Assembly: GCF_014851395.1 (NCBI RefSeq)
Contig: NW_024044459.1
Coordinates: forward strand, 620,001-684,000
Direction of reading: 5' to 3'
Source of the DNA: Micropterus salmoides
Lineage: Eukaryota; Chordata; Actinopteri; Centrarchiformes; Centrarchidae
DNA length: 64,000 nucleotides
The notes under the pieces are model-generated. The model saw nothing but the letters and a program-made list of their open reading frames with translations. It made no database searches and was not told the DNA's origin. Numbering within the stretch: the first letter of the stretch is position 1; the number at the start of each line of letters is the position of its first letter. Made by a program: the position numbers and the translations under genes. Shown here piece after piece: positions 45,914 to 57,239 of this stretch.

Positions 45914-46113
45914 GGAGACGGCCCATTGCGCTTCACACATACAGGCGTCCGTCACAACTCCCGCCAGTTGTACTTCTCCCATCTCAGGGTGCCCCCACCC
46001 ATTAGTGCTTTACCCATCTCTGGGGTCCTTCACACACACACACACAGGGGTCCACCAATCCCTCATACGCATCACACACTGGGTATGCCTCAGACAATTT
46101 CACAGCAAGCCAT

Positions 46114-46129
46114 CCCACTTCTGACACCA
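46114..46129 (-). promoter_or_regulatory. Primer-binding site of the TRIM (tRNA-Leu type)
   Basis: On the plus strand this is CCCACTTCTGACACCA, preceded by AT, which corresponds to the 3' end of vertebrate tRNA-Leu including CCA. Read on the minus strand it is TGGTGTCAGAAGTGGG, two bases after the end of the 5' terminal repeat, the standard position for a minus-strand primer site. Confidence 0.85.
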
Positions 46130-46344
46130 TATGTGATGGAAAGGCAAGAGCAGTCACGCCACCCAGATTCGAACCCGGGTCTATGGGTACCAAACATGCA
46201 ACTTGACCGCAACACCAAAGCCAGAGCCAGGCTCTTTGGTATGGCAGTCACAGCGCATACTCAACCGTAGTGACGGTGGTCTGTCACATTATATAACAAT
46301 AATAAAAAGAATAGAGAGAAAGAATACAACTATTTATACCCCAA

Positions 46345-47002
46345 CTACTATACCCCAAAGGGAGTTCCCATCTCCCACAGAAAACTCTGCTTTGAACTGC
46401 CTGAAAACAGCTTGTTTGTAGTCCAGCCATTTCCCTTTCATCCCTGTGACGTTGACGGGATGAAAGCAAAATGCGCGTCATATAATGCTCGCCAAGCGGC
46501 TAGTCCGACCCGCCCTCAAAAACAGCGGTGGAAAAACACTCAGCTGCAGCACACACCTCTCCTCTCCCTCCCAAATACTAGCTACCCTCCAGGCAGTCAG
46601 TGCACAGGAAGTTGTTACTGTGATGTAGAGGCAGAGCCCAGTTAAAACTTTATGGAGGAAAGATACTAATAACTCACCACTCTGAAACTCTTGCTCCAGT
46701 CCATGTTGCTAAGCAATGAAGAGGATATAAAGCTGAAACGAAGCCGTGTTTACCGTTTTCTCACCGACCCGCCCTTCTCTGCTTCTGATTGGCTAGTAGT
46801 CCTTAACTAGGAACTGCGCATGTGCAACTCCCAACAAAGATCATGTAGAGGCAAGATGTATCACTCTATAGCTAACACGAAGCCTTCAACACACACGGTG
46901 AAAAGAGGAGCTGTATAATAAAAATATGGTGTTTTTGGGAAATTAAACCATGTAAACCTGTTCTGGTACAACCCTTAAATAAGCATAATACCACCTCTTT
47001 AA
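46345..47002. mobile_element. TTAA-type fish DNA element, left end truncated
   Basis: The right end ...ATACCACCTCTTTAA falls at 47002, and the interior holds CCAAAGGGAGTTCCCATCTC, GCTCGCCAAGCGGCTAGTC and CCGCCCTCAAAAACAGCGG, words of a common fish repeat. The left terminus is missing where it meets the LINE tail. There is no coding sequence. The TTAA at 46999-47002 is presumably the target. Confidence 0.65.
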
Positions 47003-47426
47003 ATGTTATTTTATCCCCTGCGACTAACTCACCAGAAATAGTGCTCTCTTTAGATGTGGAAAAGGCATTTGATAGGGTGCAGTGGTCTTACCTTTTCCAC
47101 TTACTTAAAAAATTTCCCTTGAGGAGGGATTTAGTGGTATCACTTGGTTTGATCTGTCATATAAGCTTTCCCTGTATGCAGATGACCTTCTGCTCCATGT
47201 TTCAAATCCAGCATCCTTTCTTCCTATTATATTAAAAATCCTAGACCGGTTTAAAATACTTAACCTTGGGAAAAGTGAATACCTTCCCATTAATTCACTC
47301 TCTGAAGGGCTCCCTCAGTCCCTCTTCCCCTTTATTTACGGTTATGTGGATATCTAGGGATCCTCATCACCAGATGGGCCTCTTCCACCATATTTAACTT
47401 CTCAGTTACTCAATGTACAGTCCCAT

Positions 47427-48785
47427 TGTTTTAAATGCTGCACCATCATTCCTGTGCCAAAGTCCTCAAAGATCACCTGCCTCAATGACTTCAGACCAGT
47501 TCCCCTAACATCTGTGGTTATGAAAGCATTTGAATGAATTATCCTGGCATAGCTGAAATCCTGCACTATCTCTCTGATCTACCCGTATCAATTTGCCTAC
47601 CAAGCCAACCGGTCCAGAGGATGCTATCAGCATAGCACTCCACCATACACCTACACACGCATCCTGTTCATACACTTTAGTTCTGTCTTTAACACTATTA
47701 ACTCATTAAAACTCTTTACCACACTCTTGGACATGAACTGGACAAGGAGCTTCCTGTGAAATAGATCACAGAGGGTTAAGGTTAATAACATAACCTCACA
47801 CCCTCTCACCCTGAGTACAGGAGCTCCTCAGGGCTGTGTTCTATCCCCTTGGCTCTACTCCCTTTACACTACCCACTTTACATACTTTACATTACCGGAC
47901 ACTTAAGTGAGAACAATAAAGTATTCGGACGACACAACCATTATAGGCCTCATCTCAAACAATGATGAAACCCAGTACCGCATGGAGGTGGACCAAGCTG
48001 TCACTTGGTGTTCAAACGATGACCTACAGCTCAACACAGCCAAAACCCAGCAACTCATTTTTGACTTTAGATGTAAACCGTTTCCCAAAACACCCATATA
48101 AATAAACGGCAACCCAATCACCATCACTGGCTCCTTTAAATTCCTAGGAACACACATTAGCAATAACTTGAAGTGGACAGCTAACACTGAACACATCATT
48201 GCAAGAGCTTAACAAAAACTTTACTTCCTCAGGCAGCTTAAAAAACAGAACTCCTTGTTCTGTTCTACTCCGTCCATCATTACATCATCGATCACAGTAT
48301 GGTATGGTAGCACGGACAGCCAAACAATGAAAAAACTACAACGGACTGTAAACAAAGCATCCCGGATCATAGGTAAACCACTGCCCTCTGTTGATTCCCT
48401 CTACACACATCAAACTGTAAAGTGAGCAATTAAAATCATCTCCGACCCCTCACATCCTGCTCACCACCACCACCTCTTCCAGCTCCTTCCCTCAGGGAGG
48501 TGCTACAGGTCACTCTCCACCAAGACCAAACGCATCACAAATACCTTTTCCCCATATTCATCAGTACTCTGAACTCCTCTCTTTAGTTTAGTTGCCTTCT
48601 CATACACTACGCATGGTCATTTCCCCACTGTATTTTGTATTGTTACATGTTGTGAAGTGTGTTGTCTATGTGTGTATTGTTTGTAAAGTATGCACGTGAT
48701 GTAAAGCTTAAACATCCTGTACAGAAAACAAATTTCACCGGCATTGTCGTGTGGGTAATAAAACAATCTAATATAATATAATATA
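47427..48785 (+). pseudogene. Non-LTR retrotransposon inserted into the L1
   Basis: It reads TIIPVPKSSKITCLNDFRPVPLTS (RT fingers), a decayed motif A (FSSVFNTINS), then LSTGAPQGCVLSP and YSDDTTIIGLI (altered YADD). It continues with VTWCSNDDLQLNTAKTQQLIFDFR, a KFLGTHISNNLKWTANT segment and a C-terminal QLLPSGRCYRSLSTKTKRI-like end. Multiple stops are present (for example 47533, 47755 and 48100). The 3' end has AATAAAACAATCTAATATAA with an (ATAAT)n tail up to 48785, where L1 sequence resumes. Confidence 0.85.
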
Positions 48786-49075
48786 AGTCTACTGAGCTTT
48801 TTACCCTAGGCCAGATGGTCCTCCATTCCTCTCTCTCTAATGGGGTGTGTTAATTTGATAAAAATGGTGGTGCTACAATGGTTTTTATATGCTTTCCAAC
48901 ATATTCCAGTATTAATAAGTCTTTCTTCTCCACACTTGATCAAAGATAAACTCGTTTCTACGTATTAAAAGATGGTTCCTTCAACTCCACAGGTGAAGGT
49001 GGCCTGGCACTGCAGAATCTTTGCCGGTACTACTGGGCCTGAAATATCAAAAAACTTCTTTTTTGGAACACTAGA

Positions 49076-49660
49076 TTGGCACCAGGTGAACAACCCCAGC
49101 GGGCTTTGATGGAAACAGCCTCTTCTCACATTTCACTTTGGTCAATAGTTTGCTCCCAGTTACCTCTCTCAGTCAAGGCAGTTGCACACAATCCAATTGT
49201 AACCAGCACTTTAAAAATCTGGAATTACTTCAGGAAACAGTTTGGTCTCCACACTCCATCTTCTCTAGCACCTGTCTTTCATAACCACCTATTCTTACCC
49301 TCCTGTTCAGATCCAGTTTTTCAGACTTGGTCGCACAGGGGCCTCCACTCCATTAAAGATTTGTACACTAATGGTATCTTTACCTCATTTGCAGACCTAT
49401 CAGTAAAATTTGGCTTACCAAATAATCATCTGTTCCGCTTTTTTCAAATTCGGCACTTCATACAAAATCAACTTCCTCTCTTCCCTAACCGCCCCCCAGA
49501 CTCTGTGATGATGCCTTTCCTGACACTTCACACTATTGGAAGGGGGCTCACCTTGGTTATATATAATTATATATTTAAAATAAACCCAGAATGCTTGGAC
49601 TCTCTGAGGGCCATCTGGAACCAGGACCTCAGTCACACGAGCAATGGAGACACGTACTAG
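49076..49660 (+). pseudogene. L1 ORF2 C-terminal frame
   Basis: The 195-codon open stretch holds the region beyond RT of fish L1: HNPIVTSTLKIWNYFRKQFG, FQTWSHRGLHSIKDLY-NGIF-SFADL and HLFRFFQIRHFIQNQ. After it, stops intervene and the last part (ARRLMLLKWTYFSPPTHNRW, KRITFSLTGALKAFHKTWQPFLDYI) continues at 49977-50170. The family is identified by the characteristic FxRFxQIRHFI and LLKWxxxxPP motifs. Confidence 0.85.
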
Positions 49661-50219
49661 ACCTTGTACACACTTCCGCGGTATGTGCCAGACACATTCT
49701 TCTACAATGTAAGATTTTGCATAGGGTCCATTTCACTAATGCAAAGCTAGCTAAGATTTTTCCAGACAGATGAGATTTGTGTACTGTCACCAGCAGACAA
49801 CATACATATGTTCTGCTGATGTCCACAATTACGCACGTTTTGATCCACAATATTTGATACTCTCAGCAGGGTCCTAGGAGCAGACCTGGACTCAGATTCC
49901 CTCACCGCCGTCTTTGGACTTTACTCAACCTCCATAATTTCCAGAGCTGCAAAGCAAATTATCGCATTTACCTCCTTTGCTGGCAAGGAGGCTCATGCTC
50001 CTTAAATGGACGTATTTTTCCCCACCCACCCATAATAGATGGATTCATGAGATACTGCAGTGCATCAAGCTCAAGAGGATCACATTCTCTCTAACAGGCG
50101 CCCTTAAGGCATTTCACAAAACATGGCAACCCTTTTTAGATTATATTGATACGTTGGCTATCACCAAAGAAACAAACGTTTCTTTGAGAGTTTACATCCC
50201 CTCCACCCTTTTATCTTTT

Positions 50220-50275
50220 TTATTTTTTTGCTTTTATTTATTTATTTACTTATTTTTTATTTATTTATTTTTTCC
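50220..50275. repeat. (TTTA)n-rich tract in L1 3' region
   Basis: T-rich stretch with repeated TTTATTTA words just after the L1 coding remnant. Confidence 0.75.
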
Positions 50276-50505
50276 TACCCCTCTCTTTCTTTCCTTATCT
50301 CCCCTTCGTGTGTCTGATGGTGTGAGTGAGGATTTTTGGGCGGGATTCATCCCTCATTAGGAGGGTCCAGCATTTATGGGGAAGAGAATGGTTTCATTTT
50401 TAGTCTGTCACATATAATCTCAGAACAATTGTGACCGTTCACATTATTGTAATCATATATGTTTGCCCTGTGTAAAATCAATAAAGAGATTGGTATTTAA
50501 ATAAA

Positions 50506-53500
50506 TCCCTACAATTGGATTTCCAAAACTGGCTTCATAACAAACTGGTAATAATTTGCAATGCCTTTACAATGTGAAAAACGTGAAGAAAAACACATAC
50601 TCACACAAATACCATAAAAGGGGAGGAAAGTGGGAAAAGAGGTGCTAATAGGGGATGAAGCAGTTCATTGTTCACTTGACATGTTGTAAGAGCACTAAGG
50701 AAGAGACAGCATCACAATCCATGTATCATTCCTTCTTTTCATATTCAATTGGGAAACCTAAATCAGAAAATTAAACAATTCAAAGTACTTTGTTGACAAA
50801 CAAAGACCTTCAGCTAATACTCATTACATTAAATCCGGTACCACCAATGCCAACATGTATTTGTTTACTAAGATCAAGTCAGCAACTTCTTGGTTACATA
50901 AATCAGACACAATAAATATCAAAATCATTAATTTATTTCGATATTGGATTACCAAGTGATTATGAAAAGAAAACAAATGATGACTCAACACATAGAGGAC
51001 TCAAATCACGTGACTACGAGCTCTACATACATTATAGTGTATCCAAAGTAGTCCTTGATATACTTTGATAAAGAAAATTAGATAAAGTAAGTTAATAAAT
51101 TGTACATTGAATATTCTGAAGTAAAATAGTAACACATGAACAACAAGGTTTTTCTTGGAATTGTCAAATTTCTGTGGGAATTATTTTCCTCTAATATTTT
51201 AATTATATCAGCATTCTCAAGTGAATGAAATTTAGTTTTTGTTGAATTTTCATTTGTGACGTTTTTTAAAAAAAAAAATAATGATTAACAGATTTTAAAT
51301 GTATTAATAATGATTGAATAGAAATGATGATCACAAGCTCCTCTGCCATAAGACTATACACTGATCTGCTGGTAAATGCACACAAATTGCCATTAGTAGT
51401 CAAAAGAAAATATATTGGTGAAAATGTGTAATAAAGCATTTATCTAGTCATGTCTGGAATCACCCACTGAGTTATAGAATCAATAAATGTGTTTTAAGCC
51501 CCACACCTTATCTTGAAACTCTAACATTAACCTTCCATTAACCATTACACAAGCACTTAATTGCACCTCAGTCAATAATGTTAATTCAGAAAGGCTTTTG
51601 CTTGAGTTTTAGAGATATGTGTATTCATGTTATGGTGGCGATCTTTGGAAGGGGCTACTAGGAGTTGAAAAAGCTAATACAGAGTGAAATATGTCATGCT
51701 GAGATGAGTTATGATGCTGAATGTGGTTCTTTGCACTAATCTGAGAGGTCAATGTCTCTTAGGACAGTGATACCAAAGTGATGCAGATACTCACTGTCTG
51801 ACACTCTAATTTGGCCCAGTGGAATACAACAAATGGTGTGCATAATTGAACATTACTTCCCTGATGATTTCTGGCAGGCCTGGCGGGGAGTCTCCCAGGT
51901 CAACACTTATGTCACTTTAAGGGGAAAAATGGGAATAATTTTGCTCTTTGATCTCTCTTAAATGATAATAGAGGCCAAGAATCATTATCAGTCTTTAAGG
52001 AAAGTAACTCAGTGACAGTGACTTAGATATATCATTTCCAACATTACCTTAAGTTGAAGCATACAGTGTTGCTGCTGCTGCAGTCCATATGGGCAGGTGA
52101 TAGAGAGAAATATGTCTGACAGAATTTAACCCCATTATAATTATGACCAGTGACCTTTTTTCCTGAAAAAAAGGACAAACTTAAAATCTTAAATCAATGC
52201 TGAAAATATTGTGCATATTTGTCCAACATTCTCTATAATGTCTGGTTTGTTAAAATGTTAAAATCTGTCACGCTGACCTCTTGATTTCTGATCTACATGT
52301 GGTGCTCTAGTGAATATTTGGGCCAGCAGGACGGTGTACATGGGACTGAGTCAAAATATTCTGCTATGTGTGCTCATGGAGATGATGGAACATGACACCC
52401 AGTGCAACTGTGTGGCCAAGACTGGATTACCACTGCAGTGGGCAACCTCTGTGGGGTTCCATATCTCCTTTGGCCCTAAAAGCTCCAGGTCACTGTGTCT
52501 TAGCTTGTTTGCCCTAATTTAATTTAAATCAAAATTATTGCAAGGGACATTCAGTAGTTCAGATTCAGTAGTAGCTGGATATTGGTCCCATCCGTACTAA
52601 ATTCTACACCATTGCCTAAAGCAGCCAACTGGATTTATCTCAGGTATTTTCTGGTATAAAAACATATCCAGTACTTGTCTGAGCTGCTTCTGATTGACTG
52701 CCTCTGCTGCTTGCAGTGGAACACAGAGCAGAGGGGTTGATTTGGTTTGATTTCAATCCATTTAATAGAATACAGAGCAGAGCCTTACCCATTTATGATG
52801 TCATTTAAATGTGGATGAATTTCATGTAAGGGAAAAAGTTTGGCTGCATGATTCATCACAATTTCCTCAAATGCAGCTTGCAAAAAATATTTTGCATGCA
52901 ATTACTGTGTCAGGAAGAAATGTCTTCAGTTTACCGAGGGCTCTGTGACAGGTGCATTGTTGGAGAATTGATTCTTACATAGAGGGGAAAGTGAATTGTC
53001 ATTACCTGTCTGTTTCTTATGACACTTGGCTGGGTGCCATCTGATTTGTTACAGGAGTCTTGAATTGGCCTTCCGCTGTCGCCCCGGCTAGCAGCCGACT
53101 CTCCAGATTAGCAGGGGGAAGATATAAGCCTTCTCTTCACAGGTCAAGAGCTCAGCCACTCAGAGGTTACACATCAGTCAAGCAGGGTGTGAGATTTGTG
53201 AAGTTGAGCAGCAAAAATGCAAGCGTGATAGATGTTTGCTTTGTGTTTATTCAAACATCACAAGACAGACAGGTGGAGAGAGGGGGAAAAAAGAGAAATG
53301 TGGGATGGCTGCTCTGCTAGGAATGGTCGTCAATTCATTGTGAAAACCACAGCGAGAGGGATCAATACAATATGTTGCTTCCATTAGCTTGATTAAAAAG
53401 GGGGATGGATGAAGGCTGCGAGCTAAACGACTTTATTCCATGGATTATACAGGGATAAGGGCTTTGGCTATAAGAGCTGCAGATTAAGAGGAAAGGGAGA

Positions 53501-53519
53501 GTAGCACTGCAGTCAGGGA
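50506..53519. other. No recognisable gene or repeat
   Basis: Three kilobases without a visible transposon terminus, LTR or tRNA-like sequence and with frames of 86 codons at most. The base composition is even. It is the longest uninterrupted stretch of apparently single-copy DNA in the window. Confidence 0.5.
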
Positions 53520-53600
53520 ACAGGGCCGGCCCCAGACGTTTAGGGGCCTACAAGCAGATTTTGACCCACTACCCCTCAATCAACCCAGAGGTCCCAGCAC
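53520..53600 (+). mobile_element. Terminal fragment of a GGGCCGGCCC-type fish repeat
   Basis: CAGGGCCGGCCCCAGACG-TTTAGGGGCC recalls the palindromic end of a common fish DNA repeat. The inverse end was not found, so its extent is unknown. Confidence 0.4.
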
Positions 53601-53948
53601 CACACTGTATAACAGAAAGCTTCATCATTTGGTCGCAAAACAGTCTACATTGTATAGCTCAAAATATGTGGACGCTTAACAACAAAGGTTTGTAAGATGG
53701 AGACAGTTAAATAAATTAAACGTATGAATGAATGTGTAAATTATTTGGACGCCAGTGAAACAGGATGTGATGCATCATGTTTTTAGGGAGAACAAAGACT
53801 GAAAATTCAGTAAAACTATAAAAAAAATGTTAGCAAAAATGTCTATCAAAATTATCAAAATTAACTGTGCATATTAAAAATACGAACTAGTAACATTTGA
53901 GATGAAAAATTCAGATTCAAGATTTAAAAGATATGTATTTGTTAGAGC

Positions 53949-54536
53949 ATGACCTTTTGGGAATCTGTATCAGTACACAACAATAGCGCGGTGGGGTATG
54001 TATTGTCACAGGTGAAATATGCCACATACCTGTGTGACTGCTGCAGACAGTGGGTAGCAGAAGGCATGATGTACACAGTGCAGAGCCTGGGCCTTCCTTA
54101 TCCTTCATCCAAATCAAGTGTTGCAGTCCTGTGCCTCTTGCTGAATGTGATTAGTGCCATTGATAGGCCTATTAGTGGCCATGGAGCACTTTGCCAAATA
54201 TCAGCTGGATTACCTGCTAACCTTGTCACTTCACCCCAACACACCCTGATTACTATACAGCTTTCTCTTTCCATACATGTTCTCTTTCCCCCTCCAACCG
54301 ACAGCCGTCTGTCATCCTCTGTCCTGACAAAGCCAGACCTGAGCATGGTTCAAAATGTCAATGTCACAAACATGGTGAAGTTAGGCTTCAGGTGTGTTTC
54401 ACCAGATGTTCTCATCTTAGGGCGTCCAATACCAATGCTTTCAGAAAAAGTGACAAAAGGTAGTTATTTGACACCGAAGGTACAGACCGGAACTGAACAG
54501 AAGTTCCGGTCTTCCCAGCAACAGAAAGGAGGCTAA
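53949..54536 (+). other. Unrecognised open frame (195 codons)
   Basis: This is the longest open frame here that I cannot assign to a mobile element. It has no recognisable domain, its first codon has no notable context, and its composition (Ser, Leu and Val rich, no clear transmembrane segment) is not compelling. It overlaps a region with local inverted repeats: ACAGGTG...CACATACCTGTGTG near 54005-54040, and a hairpin at 54484-54512 within its last 20 codons. It could be non-coding repeat sequence. I do not assign a function. Confidence 0.25.
54484..54512. repeat. Perfect 11 bp hairpin
   Basis: AGACCGGAACT and AGTTCCGGTCT are exact inverses with a 7 nt loop. No T tract or other signal follows. 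Confidence 0.8.
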
Positions 54537-54838
54537 CCCTACCTGCTAGCACATTGGCTTTTAACACGAACGTAGCTACGGACACTAAAGGGTACCTTAA
54601 AAATACTTACGCTCTGTCACGCTGTCTGAAAGCGTAAGATATGACGTATTAAGATGAAATGTGTTGGTTTCACCCCGACAGGTGTCTCACCTGTCGCTTC
54701 TACGCTTGATTCACAGTGTTTGGTACAAACCACACATCTGCCTCTAACTCCCAGAAGGCTTAAAAGTCAAGCAAACACATCCCAAATTCGAGTGTTTTGG
54801 TGAAAGAAGAAAGATTTCAGTGATAGTTTGGCTAGTTA

Positions 54839-56382
54839 CAGTGAGGAAAATAAGTATTTGAACACCCTGCTATTTTGCAAGTTCTCCCACTTAGAAATCA
54901 CGGAGGGGTCTGAAATTGTCATCGTAGGTGCATGTCCACTGTGAGAGACATAATCTAAAAAAAAAATATCCAGACATCACAATGTATGATTTTTGATCTA
55001 TTTATTTGTATGATACAGCTGCAAATAAGTATTTGAACACCTGTCTATCAGCTAGAATTCTGACTCTCAAAGACCTGTTAGTCTGCCTTCAAAATGTCCA
55101 CCTCCACTCCATTTATTATCCTAAATTAGATGCACCTGTTTGAGGTCGTTAGCTGCATAAAGACACCTGTCCACCCCATACAATCAGTAAGAATCCAACT
55201 ACTAACATGGCCAAGACCAAAGAGCTGTCCAAAGACACTAGAGACAAAATTGTACACCTCCACAAGGCTGGAAAGGGCTACGGGGAAATTGCCAAGCAGC
55301 TTGGTGAAAAAAGGTCCACTGTTGGAGCAATCATTAGAAAATGGAAGAAGCTAAACATGACTGTCAATCTCCCTCGGACCGGGGCTCCATGCAAGATCTC
55401 ACCTCGTGGGGTCTCAATGATCCTAAGAAAGGTGAGAAATCAGCCCAGAACTACACGGGAGGAGCTGGTCAATGACCTGAAAAGAGCTGGGACCACCGTT
55501 TCCAAGGTTACTGTTGGTAATACACTAAGACGTCATGGTTTGAAATCACGCATGGCACGGAAGGTTCCCCTGCTTAAACCAGCACATGTCAAGGCCCGTC
55601 TTCAGTTTGCCAATGACCATTTGGATGATCCAGAGGAGTCATGGGAGAAAGTCATGTGGTCAGATGAGACCAAAATAGAACTTTTTGGTCATAATTCCAC
55701 TAACCGTGTTTGGAGGAAGAAGAATGATGAGTACCATCCCAAGAACACCATCCCTACTGTGAAGCATGGGGGTGGTAGCATCATGCTTTGGGGGTGTTTT
55801 TCTGCACATGGGACAGGGCAACTGCACTGTGTTAAGGAGAGGATGACCAGGGCCATGTATTGCGAGATTTTGGGGAACAACCTCCTTCCCTCAGAGCATT
55901 GAAGATGGGTCGAGGCCGGGTCTTCCAACATGACAATGACCCGAAGCACACAGCCAGGATAACCAAGGAGTGGCTCTGTAAGAAGCATATCAAGGTTCTG
56001 GCGTGGCCTAGCCAGTCTCCAGACCTAAACCCAATAGAGAATCTTTGGAGGGAGCTCAAACTCCGTGTTTCTCAGCGACAGCCCAGAAACCTGACTGATC
56101 TAGAGAAGATCTGTGTGGAGGAGTGGGCCAAAATCCCTCCTGCAGTGTGTGTGTGCAAACCTGGTGAAAAACTACAGGAAACGTTTGACCTCTGTCATAC
56201 AATCATACAAATTAATAGTTAAAAAAAAAATCATACATTGTGATTTCTGGATATTTTTTTTTTTAGATTATGTCTCTCACAGTGGACATGCACCTACGAT
56301 GACAATTTCAGACCCCTCCATGATTTCTAAGTGGGAGAACTTGCAAAATAGCAGGGTGTTCAAATACTTATTTTCCTCACTG
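54839..56382 (+). mobile_element. Complete Tc1 element, 1544 bp, long TIRs
   Basis: Ends CAGTGAGGAAAATAAGTATT and its inverse, flanked by TA (54837-54838 and 56383-56384). The inverted repeats extend about 155 bp (54839-54993 and 56226-56382) with few differences. Inside the left repeat region a second GCAAATAAGTATTTGAACACC at 55024-55044 repeats the terminal motif, a direct-repeat arrangement like the IR/DR class of fish Tc1 elements. It is the most intact element in the window. Confidence 0.95.
55207..56222 (+). pseudogene. Tc1 transposase with a single frameshift
   Basis: ATG at 55207 (MAKTKELSKDTRDKIVHLHK) starts a paired-like DNA-binding region (GYGEIAKQLGEKRSTVGAIIRKW, then a second helix-turn-helix around TTREELVNDLKRAG). 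The DDE domain follows: first Asp in VMWSDETKIELFG, glycine-rich box HGGGSIMLWGCF, second Asp in VFQHDNDPKHTA, final acidic residue in SPDLNPIENLWREL. All catalytic residues are visible. The frame shifts once at about 55897-55903, after NNLLPS, where a few bases appear lost. The second part (55900-56222) is open to its normal C-terminus. Length is near the usual 340 residues. Confidence 0.93.
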
Positions 56383-56384
56383 TA

Positions 56385-56920
56385 TTAGACCATTAATTGA
56401 TCAGCCAGTGAGAGAGACAGTGATTTGGGACAGATAGACCTAACATATTAATAGTGATAGCTTGGATAAATTTAGTGACTGCCTATAGCCTAGAGACAGG
56501 CTATGTGTGTAGATAGATAGATAATAGATAGTGTAGATTAAGACAGAGAATCCATGTAAGCCGATCTCTGGTGTGGGAACACATACCATTCACAGTGCAA
56601 CTGCTGATGCCAGGTTAAAAATATTTTACAGATGCTTTTGTTCCAAGGACACACAATCCTTTGATATATTGGCAGGAGTGACGTGCCGTGTATCTGCACA
56701 TCTATATGAAAAAATACTTATGTATGCCAGCAAACAATTTTCCATTTCAACAAATGTTTTCCAAGCCTGGGGATGTCATTTATGGAAAAATAAAAAAAAC
56801 AGACTCAGCCCCTTAACAGCAGAATATTTCTGAATAATCTTCTTGACACATAACAAATGTGAGACATTGTTCCACCTCCTTAATTTATCATTCTTGAAAC
56901 AAATTCAACTTGTATGTATA

Positions 56921-56925
<5 letters not shown>
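56385..56925. other. No recognisable gene; GATA-rich short tract
   Basis: An ATAGATAGATAGATAATAGATAG tract lies near 56508-56535. Otherwise there is nothing I can support. Confidence 0.5.
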
Positions 56926-56964
<39 letters not shown>

Positions 56965-56968
56965 TATA
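56921..56968. repeat. (TA)n microsatellite
   Basis: An interrupted TATATG/TATATA tract with short TGTGTA interruptions. Confidence 0.9.
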
Positions 56969-57024
56969 AGGATTTATATAACAACATAATAATTATATAA
57001 ATATTGTAAATTGAAGGAATGTAA

Positions 57025-57235
57025 GAATTAAAGGGGGAGGAGTACATAAGTTTTACTTCTTCCTACTCCTTTTCGCACATGTGATAAAAGTATGTTAACA
57101 CAGGAAAGAAGGGTACTTTGTTTGCTGCTAATCTGTTGTTTTTTTCTCCTATGTTTTTAAACATTGTTTTATTTTATTTTATTTTTATTTTTTATATACT
57201 TTCTCTTGCATGTTCGAAATAAAGATTTCAAAGTT
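57025..57235 (+). mobile_element. Probable LINE 3' tail fragment
   Basis: GGGGGAGGAGTACATAAGTT, TTCTTCCTACTCCTTTTCG and, at the end, GCATGTTCGAAATAAAGATTTC recall the 3' tail of a fish non-LTR element. No coding part is present. The assignment is from memory of this tail and is tentative. Confidence 0.45.
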
Positions 57236-57239
57236 AAGG

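Larger units (their letters stand above)
45738..46288 (-). mobile_element. Miniature LTR retroelement (TRIM), 551 bp
   Basis: Two direct repeats (45738-45898, 161 bp; 46132-46288, 157 bp) begin TGTGA-GGAAAG and end GT-TGTCACA or GTCCGTCACA. They enclose 233 bp. The unit is flanked by a perfect 5 bp duplication TTATA (45733-45737 and 46289-46293) within a LINE tail whose sequence continues on both sides. On the minus strand the inner side of the 5' repeat carries a primer-binding site, and the 3' repeat is preceded by a polypurine tract. There is no gag or pol. It must be mobilised by another LTR element. The repeats differ by several indels, so the insertion is not recent. Confidence 0.88.
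45588..46340 (-). mobile_element. LINE 3' tail (minus strand) split by a TRIM
   Basis: The start GAATCAGAATCAGAAGGAGC and the stretch to 45737 are the inverse of 38541-38695. After the miniature LTR element the same 3' UTR continues (46289-46340, TAACAATAATAAAAAGAATAG...TACAACTA). The two halves join at the TTATA that is duplicated on either side of the insert. A TTAA-type element then cuts the tail. Confidence 0.85.
47003..50505 (+). mobile_element. Fish L1-type LINE, 5'-truncated, split by another LINE
   Basis: Plus-strand RT begins VLSLDVEKAFDRVQWSYLFHLLKKF (motif A). An internal deletion leads straight to SLSLYADDLLLHVS-like sequence around 47165-47210. After an inserted LINE the L1 continues at 48785 (TLARWSSIPLSLMGCVNLIKM, in broken frames) through the C-terminal domain to about 50180. 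It ends in a 3' UTR with AATAAA (50480-50486). Confidence 0.88.

Noticed and set aside
45726..46270. Overlapping plus-strand frames including a PPGFEPGS-like stretch
   Set aside because: They are translations of the TRIM terminal repeats. The PGFEPGS words come from the tRNA-like B-box sequence, not from a protein.
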